This document shows, in pieces, positions 1 through 8,195 of a DNA stretch of 64,000 nucleotides (positions are counted from its first letter, which is position 1; every line of letters starts with the position of its first letter). The stretch is taken from contig CAVXDY010000002.1 of assembly GCA_963760715.1 (NCBI GenBank), positions 113,746 to 177,745 on the forward strand, in the 5' to 3' direction. The notes beneath the pieces were generated by a model. The model was not told the origin of the DNA. It saw only the letters and a program-made list of their open reading frames with translations, and did no database searches. Origin of the DNA: CAVXDY01 sp963760715. Lineage in GTDB: Bacteria; Actinomycetota; Thermoleophilia; Miltoncostaeales; Miltoncostaeaceae. The position numbers and the translations under genes are program-made.

Positions 1-1891
1 CGAGGAACCAGACCGCCGTGCCGCTGAGGATCTGATCGGCCCGCAGGTGGATCGAGATGACCGCGTGGATCGCGGCGAGCGCGCCTCCGGCGATGGCGGC
101 CAGCAGGACGCCCGCCTCCCACGACCCGAGCTTGTCCGCGCCGAGGACGCCGAAGAAGCAGCCCATCAGCAGCATGCCCTCGAGCCCGATGTTCACCACG
201 CCGCTGCGCTCCGAGAACATCCCGCCGACCGCGGCGAAGATGAGCGGCGTCGCGTAGCGGAGCATCGAGGCCGTCAGGGCCCCCCACACGAACACCGACT
301 CGAGGTTCCCGACGCTGGACACCGTGGCCGCGACGCCCAGCGCGCCGAACACCAGCGCCAGCACCATCGCCGTGATCCCGAGGCGCCGGCGGCCCTTCCA
401 CGCCGTCCACGCTCCCAGGACGAGGGCCGCCGCCGCGAGCACGACCGGCACGGCGGCGTGCCGCGCTGCCACCGGGGGGAGGGCGATCCAGAACGCCACG
501 ATCGCGAGCACGATGCCCGCGATCCCCGTGGCCTTGCTGCCGCGGGGGACGCGCGCCAGCGCCCAGTCGCGGGCCCGGTCGAGCATCGGCGGCCCGGCGG
601 GGCGCGACGTGGCGTGCTCCACCGCGACCACGTTCACCGCCGCCTCGGGTGGTACGTGGTGGCGGCGGGCGAAATGCGGGAGGTGGGGGCGCGGCATGCC
701 CTTGCGGTGCCAGAGGTAGAGGATCAGGACGTCGGCCCCGATGAACAGCAGCACCAGCGCCTGGATCATCTTGGTGAGGTTGCCGGCGAGGCTCGGGTCG
801 AAGACGTTCGGATCGAGGCTGCGCGACGAGGTGCCGTAGAGGAGCGCGCCGAACAGCAGCGCGGCGAACGCGGTGCCGATGGCCGTGTTGCGCCCGAGGA
901 GCGCCACGGCGATGCCGATGTAGCCGACCTGTGAATTCTGGACGTCGAGGCTGCCGAGCCGGAACTGCCAGCCCAGGATGTCGAGGGCGCCGGCCAGGCC
1001 CGCGAAGGCGCCGGAGATCGCCATCGCCAGGAAGTAGCTGCGCGCCACGCTGATGCCGCCGTAGCGGGCCGCCCCGGGGTTGCGGCCCACGGTGCGCACC
1101 CGGAAGCCGAGGGTGGTGCGCGACAGGATCAGCCAGTAGGCGACGAGCGCGCCGACGGCGATGAAGATGCCGATGTCGAGGCCCTGGAGCTCGGCGTCGC
1201 CCCAGAACACGGGGAGGTGCACCGACGGGACGATGTCGTTCGAGATCGGCACCGAGCTCTGGGCGGGGACGTCGTTCTGCAGGGGTCCGCCCAGGCCGAA
1301 GACGTAGCTGCCGATCCAGTAGGCGATCCAGTTGAGCATGATCGTGGTGATCACCTCGTGGGCGCCGACCGTGGCCTTCAGGAACCCCGCGATGCCCGCC
1401 CAGACGGCCCCGGCCAGCGTCGCGAGCACGATCGCGAGGAAGATGTGGGCCGGGCCCGCGAGGCCGGCCCACGACGAGCCCACCCAGACCGAGATGATCG
1501 CGCCCATGATCCACTGACCCTGGCCGCCGATGTTGAACAGCCCGCAGCGGAAGGCGAACGCGACGGCCAGCCCCGTCAGCATCAGCGTGGTGGCGACGAG
1601 CAGGGTCTGCTGGAGGTTGAACGCCGCGTTGGAGCGCTCGGTGCCCTCCACCCAGGGGAAGAACCAGTTCAGCCCGGTGCCGTTGAAGATGCCCTTGTAG
1701 GTGGTCAGCGGGTTGTGGCCGGTCGCGGCCACCACCACGCCACCGATGAGGAAGGCCAGGATCGTCGTGATGATCGACGTGATGACGCCGCCGCTCTCCG
1801 GCGCGAGCCACTTCCGCAGGCGGCCGGGCTCCCGGTCGGGAGCCGGATACGGCGACTCGGGCGGGGCCGAGGGCGGGGCGGCCGTGCTCAC
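1..1891 (-). CDS. Fused ABC-type nucleoside transporter permease (two permease domains, C-terminus cut by window edge)
   Basis: Membrane permease of the BmpA-linked nucleoside ABC importer (YufP/YufQ, NupP/NupQ type). From a GTG at 1891 the frame stays open for 630 codons to the window edge, so the protein is incomplete. Domain 1, about residues 30-390, carries the family motif FNIGGQGQ near residue 119. Domain 2 starts near residue 510 and carries VVNIGLEGML near residue 565. Between them is a linker with extra hydrophobic segments. In Bacillus these are two separate proteins of about 320-350 residues, so this is a fusion of both permease subunits. The GTG overlaps the ATPase stop (GTGA), showing translational coupling. 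The substrate is inferred from the neighbouring nucleoside genes. Confidence 0.85.
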   Translation of the reverse strand, partial: MSTAAPPSAPPESPYPAPDREPGRLRKWLAPESGGVITSIITTILAFLIGGVVVAATGHNPLTTYKGIFNGTGLNWFFPWVEGTERSNAAFNLQQTLLVATTLMLTGLAVAFAFRCGLFNIGGQGQWIMGAIISVWVGSSWAGLAGPAHIFLAIVLATLAGAVWAGIAGFLKATVGAHEVITTIMLNWIAYWIGSYVFGLGGPLQNDVPAQSSVPISNDIVPSVHLPVFWGDAELQGLDIGIFIAVGALVAYWLILSRTTLGFRVRTVGRNPGAARYGGISVARSYFLAMAISGAFAGLAGALDILGWQFRLGSLDVQNSQVGYIGIAVALLGRNTAIGTAFAALLFGALLYGTSSRSLDPNVFDPSLAGNLTKMIQALVLLFIGADVLILYLWHRKGMPRPHLPHFARRHHVPPEAAVNVVAVEHATSRPAGPPMLDRARDWALARVPRGSKATGIAGIVLAIVAFWIALPPVAARHAAVPVVLAAAALVLGAWTAWKGRRRLGITAMVLALVFGALGVAATVSSVGNLESVFVWGALTASMLRYATPLIFAAVGGMFSERSGVVNIGLEGMLLMGCFFGVLGADKLGSWEAGVLLAAIAGGALAAIHAVISIHLRADQILSGTAVWFL

Positions 1892-3453
1892 GGGGCCTCG
1901 GGCCGCGCCCCGAGCATCGCCCCGCCGAGGGCCTCCCGGCTCGCGCCCGAGGGGAACTCGGCGACGATGCGGCCCTCGTAGATCACCAGGATGCGGTCGG
2001 CGAGCGAGAGCACCTCATCGAGCTCGAGCGAGACCAGCAGGATCGCGCGGCCCTCGTCGCGCTCGGCCACCAGGCGCCGGTGCACGTACTCGATCGCGCC
2101 CACGTCGAGCCCGCGCGTCGGCTGCGAGGCGACGAGCACGGCCGGGTCACGCGACACCTCCCGGGCGATGATCACCTTCTGCTGATTGCCGCCCGAGAGC
2201 GAGCTCGCGGCGGCCTTCGGGCCGCCTCCGCGCACGTCGAACTCGGTGAGCAGGGGCGCCGCGGCGGCCTCCATGCGCCGCGGGAACATCCAGCCGTAGC
2301 GGGAGGACGGCGGCTTGTCGAAGTCGTGCAGCGCCATGTTCTCGGCCAGGGTGAAGTCGAGCACCAGCCCGCGGCGCTGGCGGTCGGTCGGGATGTGGCC
2401 GACCCCGGCCTCGAGCACCGCGTGCGGGCTCGCGCCGGTGATGTCGCGGCCGTCGGCCGTGATCGTGCCCGAGGTCGGCGCCCGGAGTCCCGTGATCGCG
2501 TCGATGAGCTCGGCCTGACCGTTGCCGTTGACGCCGGCGACCCCGACGATCTCCCCCGCCGCCACCTGGAGCGAGAGGCCGCTGACGGCCTCGAGCCCGC
2601 GGTCGTCGTGGACGACGAGGTCCTGCACCACGAGGCGGGCCTGGGCGGGCCTCGCCGGAGGCCTCTCGACCGCCAGGACGACGTCGCGGCCGACCATGAA
2701 CCGGGCGAGGCTCGCCTCCGTCGCCCCCGCCGTGGGCTCGGTGGCGATGTACCTGCCCCGCCGCAGCACGGTGACCCGGTCGGCGATGTCCAGCACCTCG
2801 TTGAGCTTGTGGGTGATGAAGATGACCGAGGTGCCCTGCGCGGTCAGGCTGCGCAGGATTGCGGCGAGCTCGATCGTCTCCTGGGGGGTCAGGACGGCGG
2901 TGGGCTCGTCCAGGATCAGGATCTCCGCTCCCCGGTAGAGCGCCTTCAGGATCTCGACGCGCTGCTCCATGCCCACCGTGATGTCCTGCACGAGCGCGTC
3001 CGGATCCACGGCCAGCCCGAACCGGTCCGAGATGTCCCTGACCCGCGCCGAGGCCTCGGTGCGGTCGATCAGCACCCCGCCCTGGGTGGGCTCGATCGCC
3101 AGGACGATGTTCTCGGCCACGGTCATGACCGGGATGAGCATGAAGTGCTGGTGGACCATCCCGATCCCGAGCGCGATCGCGTCGCTGGGCGAGTTGATCT
3201 CGACGCGCCGGCCCCGCACGCGGATCTCGCCCTCGTCCGGGGTGGTGAGCCCGTAGAGCACGTTCATGAGGGTCGACTTGCCGGCGCCGTTCTCGCCGAG
3301 CAGGGCGTGCACCTCGCCGCGCCGGAGGTCGAAGTGGACGTCGTCCGAGGCCACCACCCCGGGGTACCGCTTGGTGATCCCGGTCATCTCCAGCACGACC
3401 TCCCCCGGCGCGTCCCGCGCCGGGGGAGGATGGTGCTCGGCGGTCGGCCTCAC
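1888..3453 (-). CDS. Nucleoside ABC transporter ATP-binding protein (tandem NBDs)
   Basis: Cytoplasmic ATPase of the nucleoside importer, 521 residues with two nucleotide-binding domains as in RbsA/MglA/YufO proteins. NBD1 has Walker A GENGAGKST and Walker B ILILDEPTA. NBD2 has the degenerate P-loop GVNGNGQAEL typical of the second domain of this family, and the signature LSGGNQQK. I chose the GTG at 3453 because it lies 20 bases after the BmpA stop with AGGA upstream. The same frame is open further upstream, but there it only shadows the lipoprotein gene. An ATG at the MTGITKRYPG segment is an alternative start. The gene is cotranscribed with the lipoprotein upstream and the permease downstream. 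Confidence 0.9.
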   Translation of the reverse strand: MRPTAEHHPPPARDAPGEVVLEMTGITKRYPGVVASDDVHFDLRRGEVHALLGENGAGKSTLMNVLYGLTTPDEGEIRVRGRRVEINSPSDAIALGIGMVHQHFMLIPVMTVAENIVLAIEPTQGGVLIDRTEASARVRDISDRFGLAVDPDALVQDITVGMEQRVEILKALYRGAEILILDEPTAVLTPQETIELAAILRSLTAQGTSVIFITHKLNEVLDIADRVTVLRRGRYIATEPTAGATEASLARFMVGRDVVLAVERPPARPAQARLVVQDLVVHDDRGLEAVSGLSLQVAAGEIVGVAGVNGNGQAELIDAITGLRAPTSGTITADGRDITGASPHAVLEAGVGHIPTDRQRRGLVLDFTLAENMALHDFDKPPSSRYGWMFPRRMEAAAAPLLTEFDVRGGGPKAAASSLSGGNQQKVIIAREVSRDPAVLVASQPTRGLDVGAIEYVHRRLVAERDEGRAILLVSLELDEVLSLADRILVIYEGRIVAEFPSGASREALGGAMLGARPEAP

Positions 3454-3473
3454 GACCGGTCCGCCGCCGCTTC

Positions 3474-4517
3474 CTAGGAGGTCGGCGGGGTGATCTCCCC
3501 GTCGATGATCTTCTTCTTCAGGGCATCGACCTCGGCGATGATGGCCGGCGACACCTTCGGGCTGATCTTGCCGAGGGCGACGCCCCCGTTGGCCAGGTTG
3601 AAGGTCGAGTCCCCGCCACCCTTGAAGGTCCCGTCCTGGACGGCCTTGATGGTGTCGTAGACCGCCGTGTCGACGCGCTTCACCGCGCTGGTGAGGATGT
3701 GCGGGCCGAGGTCCGACTGGTCGCGGTCGACTCCCACTCCCCAGACGCCCTTGTCGGCGGCCGCGGACAGGGCACCGAGGCCACAGCCGCCGGCCACCTG
3801 GAAGACCACCTGGGAGCCCTTGGCGATCTGGTTCAGCGCCAGCTCCTTGCACTTCGCCTGGGCGTTGAAGTCCTGGGAGTAGTCCTTCAGGACCTGGATC
3901 TTGGGGTTGGCCGCCTTCGCGCCCGCCTCATAGCCCGCGATGAAGATGCTCACGGTCGGGATGTCCTGCCCGCCGACCGCGCTGATCACCTGCTTGCCGC
4001 CCTGCTGCTGCGCGACCTTGGCCGCCATGTAGCCGATGAGGTAGCTGTTCTCGTTGGTCGCGAAGGTCAGGCCCCGCACGTTTGCCGGCTTGTTCTTCAG
4101 CCCCGCGTTCGGGAAGTCCACGATCGCGAAGTTCGAGTTCGGGAACTTGCCGGCGACCGTGTTCATCGCGTCGGCCATCAGGAAGCCCTGGCCGATCGTG
4201 AGGTCGTAGCCGCCCCGCGCGAGGGTGGTGAGGTTGGGGATGTAATCGCTCGCCGTGGTCGACTCGATCGGCCGGCCCTGGACGCCCAGGTCGGCCTCGG
4301 CCTTCTTCAGGCCCTCCAGACCGGACTGGTTGAAGGACTTGTCGTTGAACTTGCCGGTGTCGCTGACCAGACCGACCTTCAGGCCGGAGGCGGCCGCGGC
4401 CGTGGTGCCTCCCGAGGCCGCGCTGTTGTCGTCACCACCACAGGCGGCGGCGACGAGGGCGACGGCCGCCAGCACCGCCACCAGTCCCGCCAGCACACTC
4501 CAGCGTCGCGCTCTCAT
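3474..4517 (-). CDS. BmpA/Med family nucleoside-binding lipoprotein
   Basis: Extracytoplasmic substrate-binding lipoprotein of the ABC importer, 347 residues, anchored to the outer face of the membrane. The N-terminus has basic residues (MRARR), a hydrophobic stretch and a lipobox ending in Cys26 (AAAC), followed by a Ser/Thr/Ala-rich linker. The body has the BMP-family pattern: KVGLVSDTGKFNDKSFNQS near residue 48 and GVGVDRDQSD in the C-terminal half. BMP proteins (B. subtilis NupN/YufN, T. pallidum PnrA) bind purine or pyrimidine nucleosides. That role fits the salvage enzymes upstream and the ATPase and permease downstream. A GGGGGAG ribosome-binding site precedes the ATG by about 5 bases. 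Confidence 0.9.
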   Translation of the reverse strand: MRARRWSVLAGLVAVLAAVALVAAACGGDDNSAASGGTTAAAASGLKVGLVSDTGKFNDKSFNQSGLEGLKKAEADLGVQGRPIESTTASDYIPNLTTLARGGYDLTIGQGFLMADAMNTVAGKFPNSNFAIVDFPNAGLKNKPANVRGLTFATNENSYLIGYMAAKVAQQQGGKQVISAVGGQDIPTVSIFIAGYEAGAKAANPKIQVLKDYSQDFNAQAKCKELALNQIAKGSQVVFQVAGGCGLGALSAAADKGVWGVGVDRDQSDLGPHILTSAVKRVDTAVYDTIKAVQDGTFKGGGDSTFNLANGGVALGKISPKVSPAIIAEVDALKKKIIDGEITPPTS

Positions 4518-4580
4518 TCCGTCTCCCCCGATACGCGGTTTTCCCGGCGGCCCAGCCCGGGCCGATGTTTCCGTGCGGGC

Positions 4581-4586
4581 CTTATA
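4581..4586 (-). promoter_or_regulatory. Candidate -10 box for the bmpA transporter genes
   Basis: In the 135-base gap between deoA and the lipoprotein gene, the minus strand reads TGTATAAGG, an AT-rich extended -10-like element in GC-rich surroundings. It would give a leader of about 60 bases before the ATG at 4517. This suggests the transporter genes have their own promoter besides read-through from cdd-deoA. No -35 box is convincing. Confidence 0.4.
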
Positions 4587-4652
4587 CAGCCTCCCGCCCC
4601 CCCGGCGATACGGCCCGAAGGCAACATCACCCGCCCGGAGCGTCCGGCGGCC

Positions 4653-5936
4653 TCACCGGATCGCCGAGACCCGCTCGATCACCCGGGGAGCGAGGGTGGG
4701 CGCGGTCGATCCGATCCGGATCGCCCCGTCGAAGGCGGCCCTCCCGGCCTCCAGGTGGGCCCCGTCGTCGGCGTGCAGCTCGGCGAGCGCCTGCCCGGCC
4801 GCCACGGTGTCCCCCGGCGCCACGCGCAGGACCACCCCGGCCGCGGCGCTCACCGGCTCGTCCTTGCGCGCGCGCCCGGCGCCGAGCCGGTTCGCGGCCT
4901 CGCCCACCGCCAGGGCGTCCACCCGCTCCACGACCCCGGCCGCGCCGGCGCGGACCTCCTCCACGTGGACGGCCTCGGGCAGCGGCGCGTCGGGGTCGCC
5001 GCCCTGGGCGCGCACCATCCGGCGCCAGCGATCCATGGCGCGGCCGTCGCGCAGCGCCTCGGCCGGGTCGGCGTCGATGCCGGCCAGCTCGAGCATCTCG
5101 CGGGCCAGCGCCAGCGTGACCTCCACCACGTCGGGCGGGCCGCCGCCGGCCAGGACCTCGACCGACTCCCGCACCTCCAGGGCGTTGCCGGCCGTGCGGC
5201 CGAGCGGCGTGTCCATGTCGGTGAGGAGCGCGGTGGTGCGCACGCCCTCCGCCTCTCCCAGCTCCACCATCGTCCGCGCCAGCTCGTGCGCCCGGTCGCG
5301 ATCGCGCATGAAGGCGCCGTCCCCCACCTTGACGTCCAGCACGAGGGCCGCGGTGCCCGAGGCGATCTTCTTGGACATGATCGAGCTGGCGATGAGCGGG
5401 ATCGAGTCGACCGTGCCCGTCACGTCGCGCAGCGCGTAGAGCTTGCGGTCGGCGGGGGCCAGGTCGGGGCCGGCCGAGCAGATGGCCGCTCCCACCTCGA
5501 CGAGCTGCCGGATGAACTGCGCGCCGCTCAGGTCCACCCGGAAGCCGGGGATCGCCTCGAGCTTGTCCAGGGTCCCCCCGGTGTGCCCGAGACCCCGGCC
5601 CGAGAGCTGGGGCACCGCGGCGCCGCAGGCCGCCACCAGCGGGCACAGCGGCAGCGAGATCTTGTCGCCCACGCCGCCGGTGGAGTGCTTGTCGACCGTG
5701 GGGAGGGGCACCGCCGAGAGGTCCAGGCGCTTCCCGGAGCGGATCATCGCGTCCGTCCAGGTGGCGAGCTCGCGGGGGGAGAGGCCGCGGAAGAACACCG
5801 CCATCAGCAGCGCCGAGGCCTGCTCGTCGGCGACCGAGCCGTGCGTGTACTCGTGCAGGAACCACCGGATCCACTCGTCCGAGAGCTCCTCGCCGTCGCG
5901 CTTGGCGCGGATGACGTCGACGGCCGAGGGCGTCAT
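4653..5936 (-). CDS. deoA: Thymidine/pyrimidine-nucleoside phosphorylase
   Basis: Cytoplasmic enzyme that cleaves thymidine (and possibly uridine) with phosphate to base plus (deoxy)ribose-1-phosphate. The 427 residues match the family length. Visible motifs are the phosphate and nucleoside loop DKHSTGGVGDK near residue 80, SGRGLGHTGGTLDKLE, and the SSIMSKKIA segment with its conserved Ser and Lys. The C-terminal domain has the usual pyrimidine-phosphorylase beta fold (KDEPVSAAAG). The ATG at 5936 overlaps the cdd stop by four bases (ATGA), so I reject the longer reading. The order cdd-deoA with add nearby also occurs in M. tuberculosis. The product feeds the mutase and DeoC encoded in the second operon. 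Confidence 0.93.
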   Translation of the reverse strand: MTPSAVDVIRAKRDGEELSDEWIRWFLHEYTHGSVADEQASALLMAVFFRGLSPRELATWTDAMIRSGKRLDLSAVPLPTVDKHSTGGVGDKISLPLCPLVAACGAAVPQLSGRGLGHTGGTLDKLEAIPGFRVDLSGAQFIRQLVEVGAAICSAGPDLAPADRKLYALRDVTGTVDSIPLIASSIMSKKIASGTAALVLDVKVGDGAFMRDRDRAHELARTMVELGEAEGVRTTALLTDMDTPLGRTAGNALEVRESVEVLAGGGPPDVVEVTLALAREMLELAGIDADPAEALRDGRAMDRWRRMVRAQGGDPDAPLPEAVHVEEVRAGAAGVVERVDALAVGEAANRLGAGRARKDEPVSAAAGVVLRVAPGDTVAAGQALAELHADDGAHLEAGRAAFDGAIRIGSTAPTLAPRVIERVSAIR

Positions 5937-6340
5937 CGGCCGGCGCGGGCCTCCACGTCGCCCGGCCCGAAGCCGCCCGGCAGCAGATCGCCCAGGGTCG
6001 TGGGCGCAGCGCCCTCCCCGCCGTCCACCAGCAGGTCCGGCCCCCCGTGCTCGTACAGGAGCTGCCGGCAGCGCCCGCAGGGCGCCAGGGGACGCCCGTC
6101 GCCGGCCACGATCGCCACGGCCACCAGGCGCCCGCCGCCGGAGGAGGCCAGGTCGGACACCAGCCCGCACTCGGCGCAGAGGGTGACCCCGTAGCTGGCG
6201 TTCTCCACGTTGCAGCCGCGCACCAGCCGGCCGTCCCCGGTCACGCCGCTCGCCCCGACCAGCACGCCCGAGTAGGGGGCGTAGGAGCGCTCGGTCATCG
6301 CCCGCGCCTCGCGCCGCAGGGCGGGCCAGTTGACGCTCAC
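5933..6340 (-). CDS. cdd: Cytidine deaminase
   Basis: Zinc enzyme that deaminates cytidine and deoxycytidine to uridine and deoxyuridine, supplying substrate for the phosphorylase encoded just downstream. The protein has 135 residues, the size of homotetrameric Cdd. The zinc site is complete: CAE (Cys55, catalytic Glu57) and PCGRC (Cys88, Cys91). The substrate-binding segment is NVENASYG near residues 44-51. It starts 7 bases after the HAD gene and overlaps deoA by ATGA, so it is the second gene of the minus-strand salvage operon. The C-terminus is Gly- and Pro-rich, with the family motif TLGDLLPGGF. Confidence 0.95.
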   Translation of the reverse strand: MSVNWPALRREARAMTERSYAPYSGVLVGASGVTGDGRLVRGCNVENASYGVTLCAECGLVSDLASSGGGRLVAVAIVAGDGRPLAPCGRCRQLLYEHGGPDLLVDGGEGAAPTTLGDLLPGGFGPGDVEARAGR

Positions 6341-6347
6341 CCCGCGC

Positions 6348-7058
6348 TCACCCGGTCGCGGCGGCCGCCAGGCCGTCCAGGGCGGCCGGCACCTGCCGGA
6401 TCTCGCTGACCTGGGCCAGGCGCGGGTGGGACTCCTCCAGCTCGGCCGTCTCGAGGGCCCACGTCATGTGGTACGGCACGTGGATGCCCGCTCCGCCCAG
6501 CTCCAGCACCGGCGCGATGTCCGACCGCACCGAGTTGCCGATCATGCAGAAGGCGTTCGGCGAGGACCCCATGCGCCGAAGCACCCGCGCGTAGGTGGCG
6601 GGGTCCTTCTCGGCCACGATCTCGATGCTCTCGAAGCGCTCGGCCACGCCCGACGCGGCCACCTTCGACTCCTGGTGGAAGAGGTCGCCCTTGGTGATCA
6701 GGACGAGCCGGTGGTCCTCCGCCAGCACGTCGAGCGTCTCGGCCACCCCGTCGAGCAGCTCCACCGGGTGGGCCAGCAGCTCCTTGCCGAGGGAGACGAT
6801 CATCTCCATGTGCGCGCCGTCGATGCGGTGCCCGGTGATCGTGAGGGCGGTCTCGATCATCGACAGCGTGAAGCCCTTGACCCCGTAGCCGAACAGGGCC
6901 AGGTTGCGCCGTTCGGTCTCGAGCAGCGCGGTGGAGACGCTGTCGGGGTCCACCCACGGCGCCAGCAGCTCGCAGTAGCGCTGCTGGGTGAGGTCGTAGT
7001 GCCCCTCGCTGTGCCACAGGGTGTCGTCCCCGTCGATGCCCACCACGTCGATCGCCAT
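6348..7058 (-). CDS. HAD-family phosphatase, likely nucleotidase
   Basis: Haloacid-dehalogenase superfamily hydrolase of 236 residues. Motif I is GIDGDDTLW near residues 7-15, with nucleophile and acid/base aspartates. A helical cap follows, then motif II (LVLITKG), motif III Lys, and motif IV-like acidic residues around EKDPATY and GNSVRSD. It is the first gene of the operon HAD-cdd-deoA-ABC transporter. A nucleoside monophosphate phosphatase role (as for YjjG-type HAD enzymes) would suit that position, but the sequence alone does not fix the substrate. A TACACT box 7 bases before the ATG suggests a leaderless transcript. Confidence 0.8.
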   Translation of the reverse strand: MAIDVVGIDGDDTLWHSEGHYDLTQQRYCELLAPWVDPDSVSTALLETERRNLALFGYGVKGFTLSMIETALTITGHRIDGAHMEMIVSLGKELLAHPVELLDGVAETLDVLAEDHRLVLITKGDLFHQESKVAASGVAERFESIEIVAEKDPATYARVLRRMGSSPNAFCMIGNSVRSDIAPVLELGGAGIHVPYHMTWALETAELEESHPRLAQVSEIRQVPAALDGLAAAATG

Positions 7059-7065
7059 GGGTTTC

Positions 7066-7071
7066 AGTGTA
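7066..7071 (-). promoter_or_regulatory. Leaderless-type -10 box for the HAD-cdd-deoA operon
   Basis: TACACT on the minus strand ends 7 bases before the ATG at 7058, which would place the transcription start at or within a base or two of the initiation codon. There is no Shine-Dalgarno sequence in between. The spacing matches the boxes before ada, hisC, aroA, def and recG in this window. Confidence 0.5.
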
Positions 7072-7105
7072 ATGACGCCCGTGGCCGGCCCACCCCGCCG
7101 GTCGG

Positions 7106-7111
7106 TAGCGT
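7106..7111 (+). promoter_or_regulatory. Leaderless-type -10 box for adenosine deaminase
   Basis: TAGCGT lies 6 bases before the ATG at 7118, within the 59-base divergent gap shared with the HAD operon. No ribosome-binding site is visible, in line with a leaderless mRNA. Confidence 0.45.
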
Positions 7112-7117
7112 TCGCCC

Positions 7118-8191
7118 ATGAGAATCGACCAGGAGAACGTCCGGCAGGCCCCCAAGGTGCTGCTGCACGACCACCTGGACGGGGGGCTCCGGCCGGGGAC
7201 GATCGTGGAGCTCGCGGCCGAGGCCGGCTACGACGACCTGCCCACGACCGACCCCGAGGAGCTGCGCGAGGTCATCTCCCGCGGCGCCAACCGGAACGAC
7301 CTCGGGCTCTATCTGGAGACGTTCGCGCACACGGTCGGGGTGATGCAGACGCGCGAGGCACTGGAGAGGGTGGCCGCCGAGTGCGCCGAGGACCTCGCGG
7401 ACGACGGCATCGTCTACGCCGAGATCCGCTTCGCGCCGGAGCTGCACATCGAGCGGGGGCTGAGCCTCGACGAGGTGGTCCAGGCCGTGCTGGCGGGGTT
7501 CGGCACCGCCACCGCGGACCGCGACCTGACCGTGAGGGTGCTGTGCTCGGCCATGCGCCAGCAGGCCAGCAGCCTGGAGATCGCCGAGCTGGCCCTCCGC
7601 CACCGCGACCAGGGCGTGTGCGGGTTCGACATCGCGGGGCCCGAGGCCGGCTATCCCCCCGCCCGCCACCTGGACGCCTTCTCCCGGGTGATGCGCGACA
7701 ACTTCCACATCACCATCCACGCCGGCGAGGGCTTCGGCCTGCCCTCGATCGCGGAGGCCCTCCACGTGTGCGGCGCCGAGCGCCTGGGCCACGGCGTGCG
7801 GATCATCGACGACATCGCCCTGGACGCCGACGGCCGGCACCAGCTGGGCCTGCTCGCCGCCTTCGTCCGCGACACCCGGGTGCCCCTGGAGCTGTGCCCG
7901 TCGTCCAACGTCCACGTTGGCGCCGCGGCCTCGATCGCCGACCACCCCGTCGGCCTGCTGGCGGAGCTGAGGTTCCGCGTCACGGTCAACACCGACAACC
8001 GCCTGATGAGCCAGACCAGCCTCAGCCGCGAGTTCCTGCTCCTGGGCGAGGCCTTCGAATGGGATCTCGACGACGTGCGCTGGGCCACCATCAACGCCAT
8101 GAAGAGCGCGTTCCTGCCCTTCGACGAGCGCCTGGCGCTGATCAACCGGGTCATCAAGCCCGGCTTCTCGATGCTGGGAGCCGACGGCTAG
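7118..8191 (+). CDS. add: Adenosine deaminase
   Basis: Zinc metalloenzyme converting adenosine and deoxyadenosine to inosine and deoxyinosine, which the PNP of the same island can phosphorolyse. The 357 residues match the TIM-barrel ADA family. Visible are the N-terminal metal pair HDHLDG (His17, His19), the IHAGEG loop with His and catalytic Glu near residue 202, ERLGHGVR with the catalytic His, and the late metal aspartate in VNTDNRLMSQT. Add-type enzymes also act on AMP analogues, but this motif set is that of true adenosine deaminases. It diverges from the HAD-cdd operon and is followed after only 4 bases by the SAHH-like gene, so the two probably share a transcript. Confidence 0.92.
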   Translation: MRIDQENVRQAPKVLLHDHLDGGLRPGTIVELAAEAGYDDLPTTDPEELREVISRGANRNDLGLYLETFAHTVGVMQTREALERVAAECAEDLADDGIVYAEIRFAPELHIERGLSLDEVVQAVLAGFGTATADRDLTVRVLCSAMRQQASSLEIAELALRHRDQGVCGFDIAGPEAGYPPARHLDAFSRVMRDNFHITIHAGEGFGLPSIAEALHVCGAERLGHGVRIIDDIALDADGRHQLGLLAAFVRDTRVPLELCPSSNVHVGAAASIADHPVGLLAELRFRVTVNTDNRLMSQTSLSREFLLLGEAFEWDLDDVRWATINAMKSAFLPFDERLALINRVIKPGFSMLGADG

Positions 8192-8195
8192 CGTC

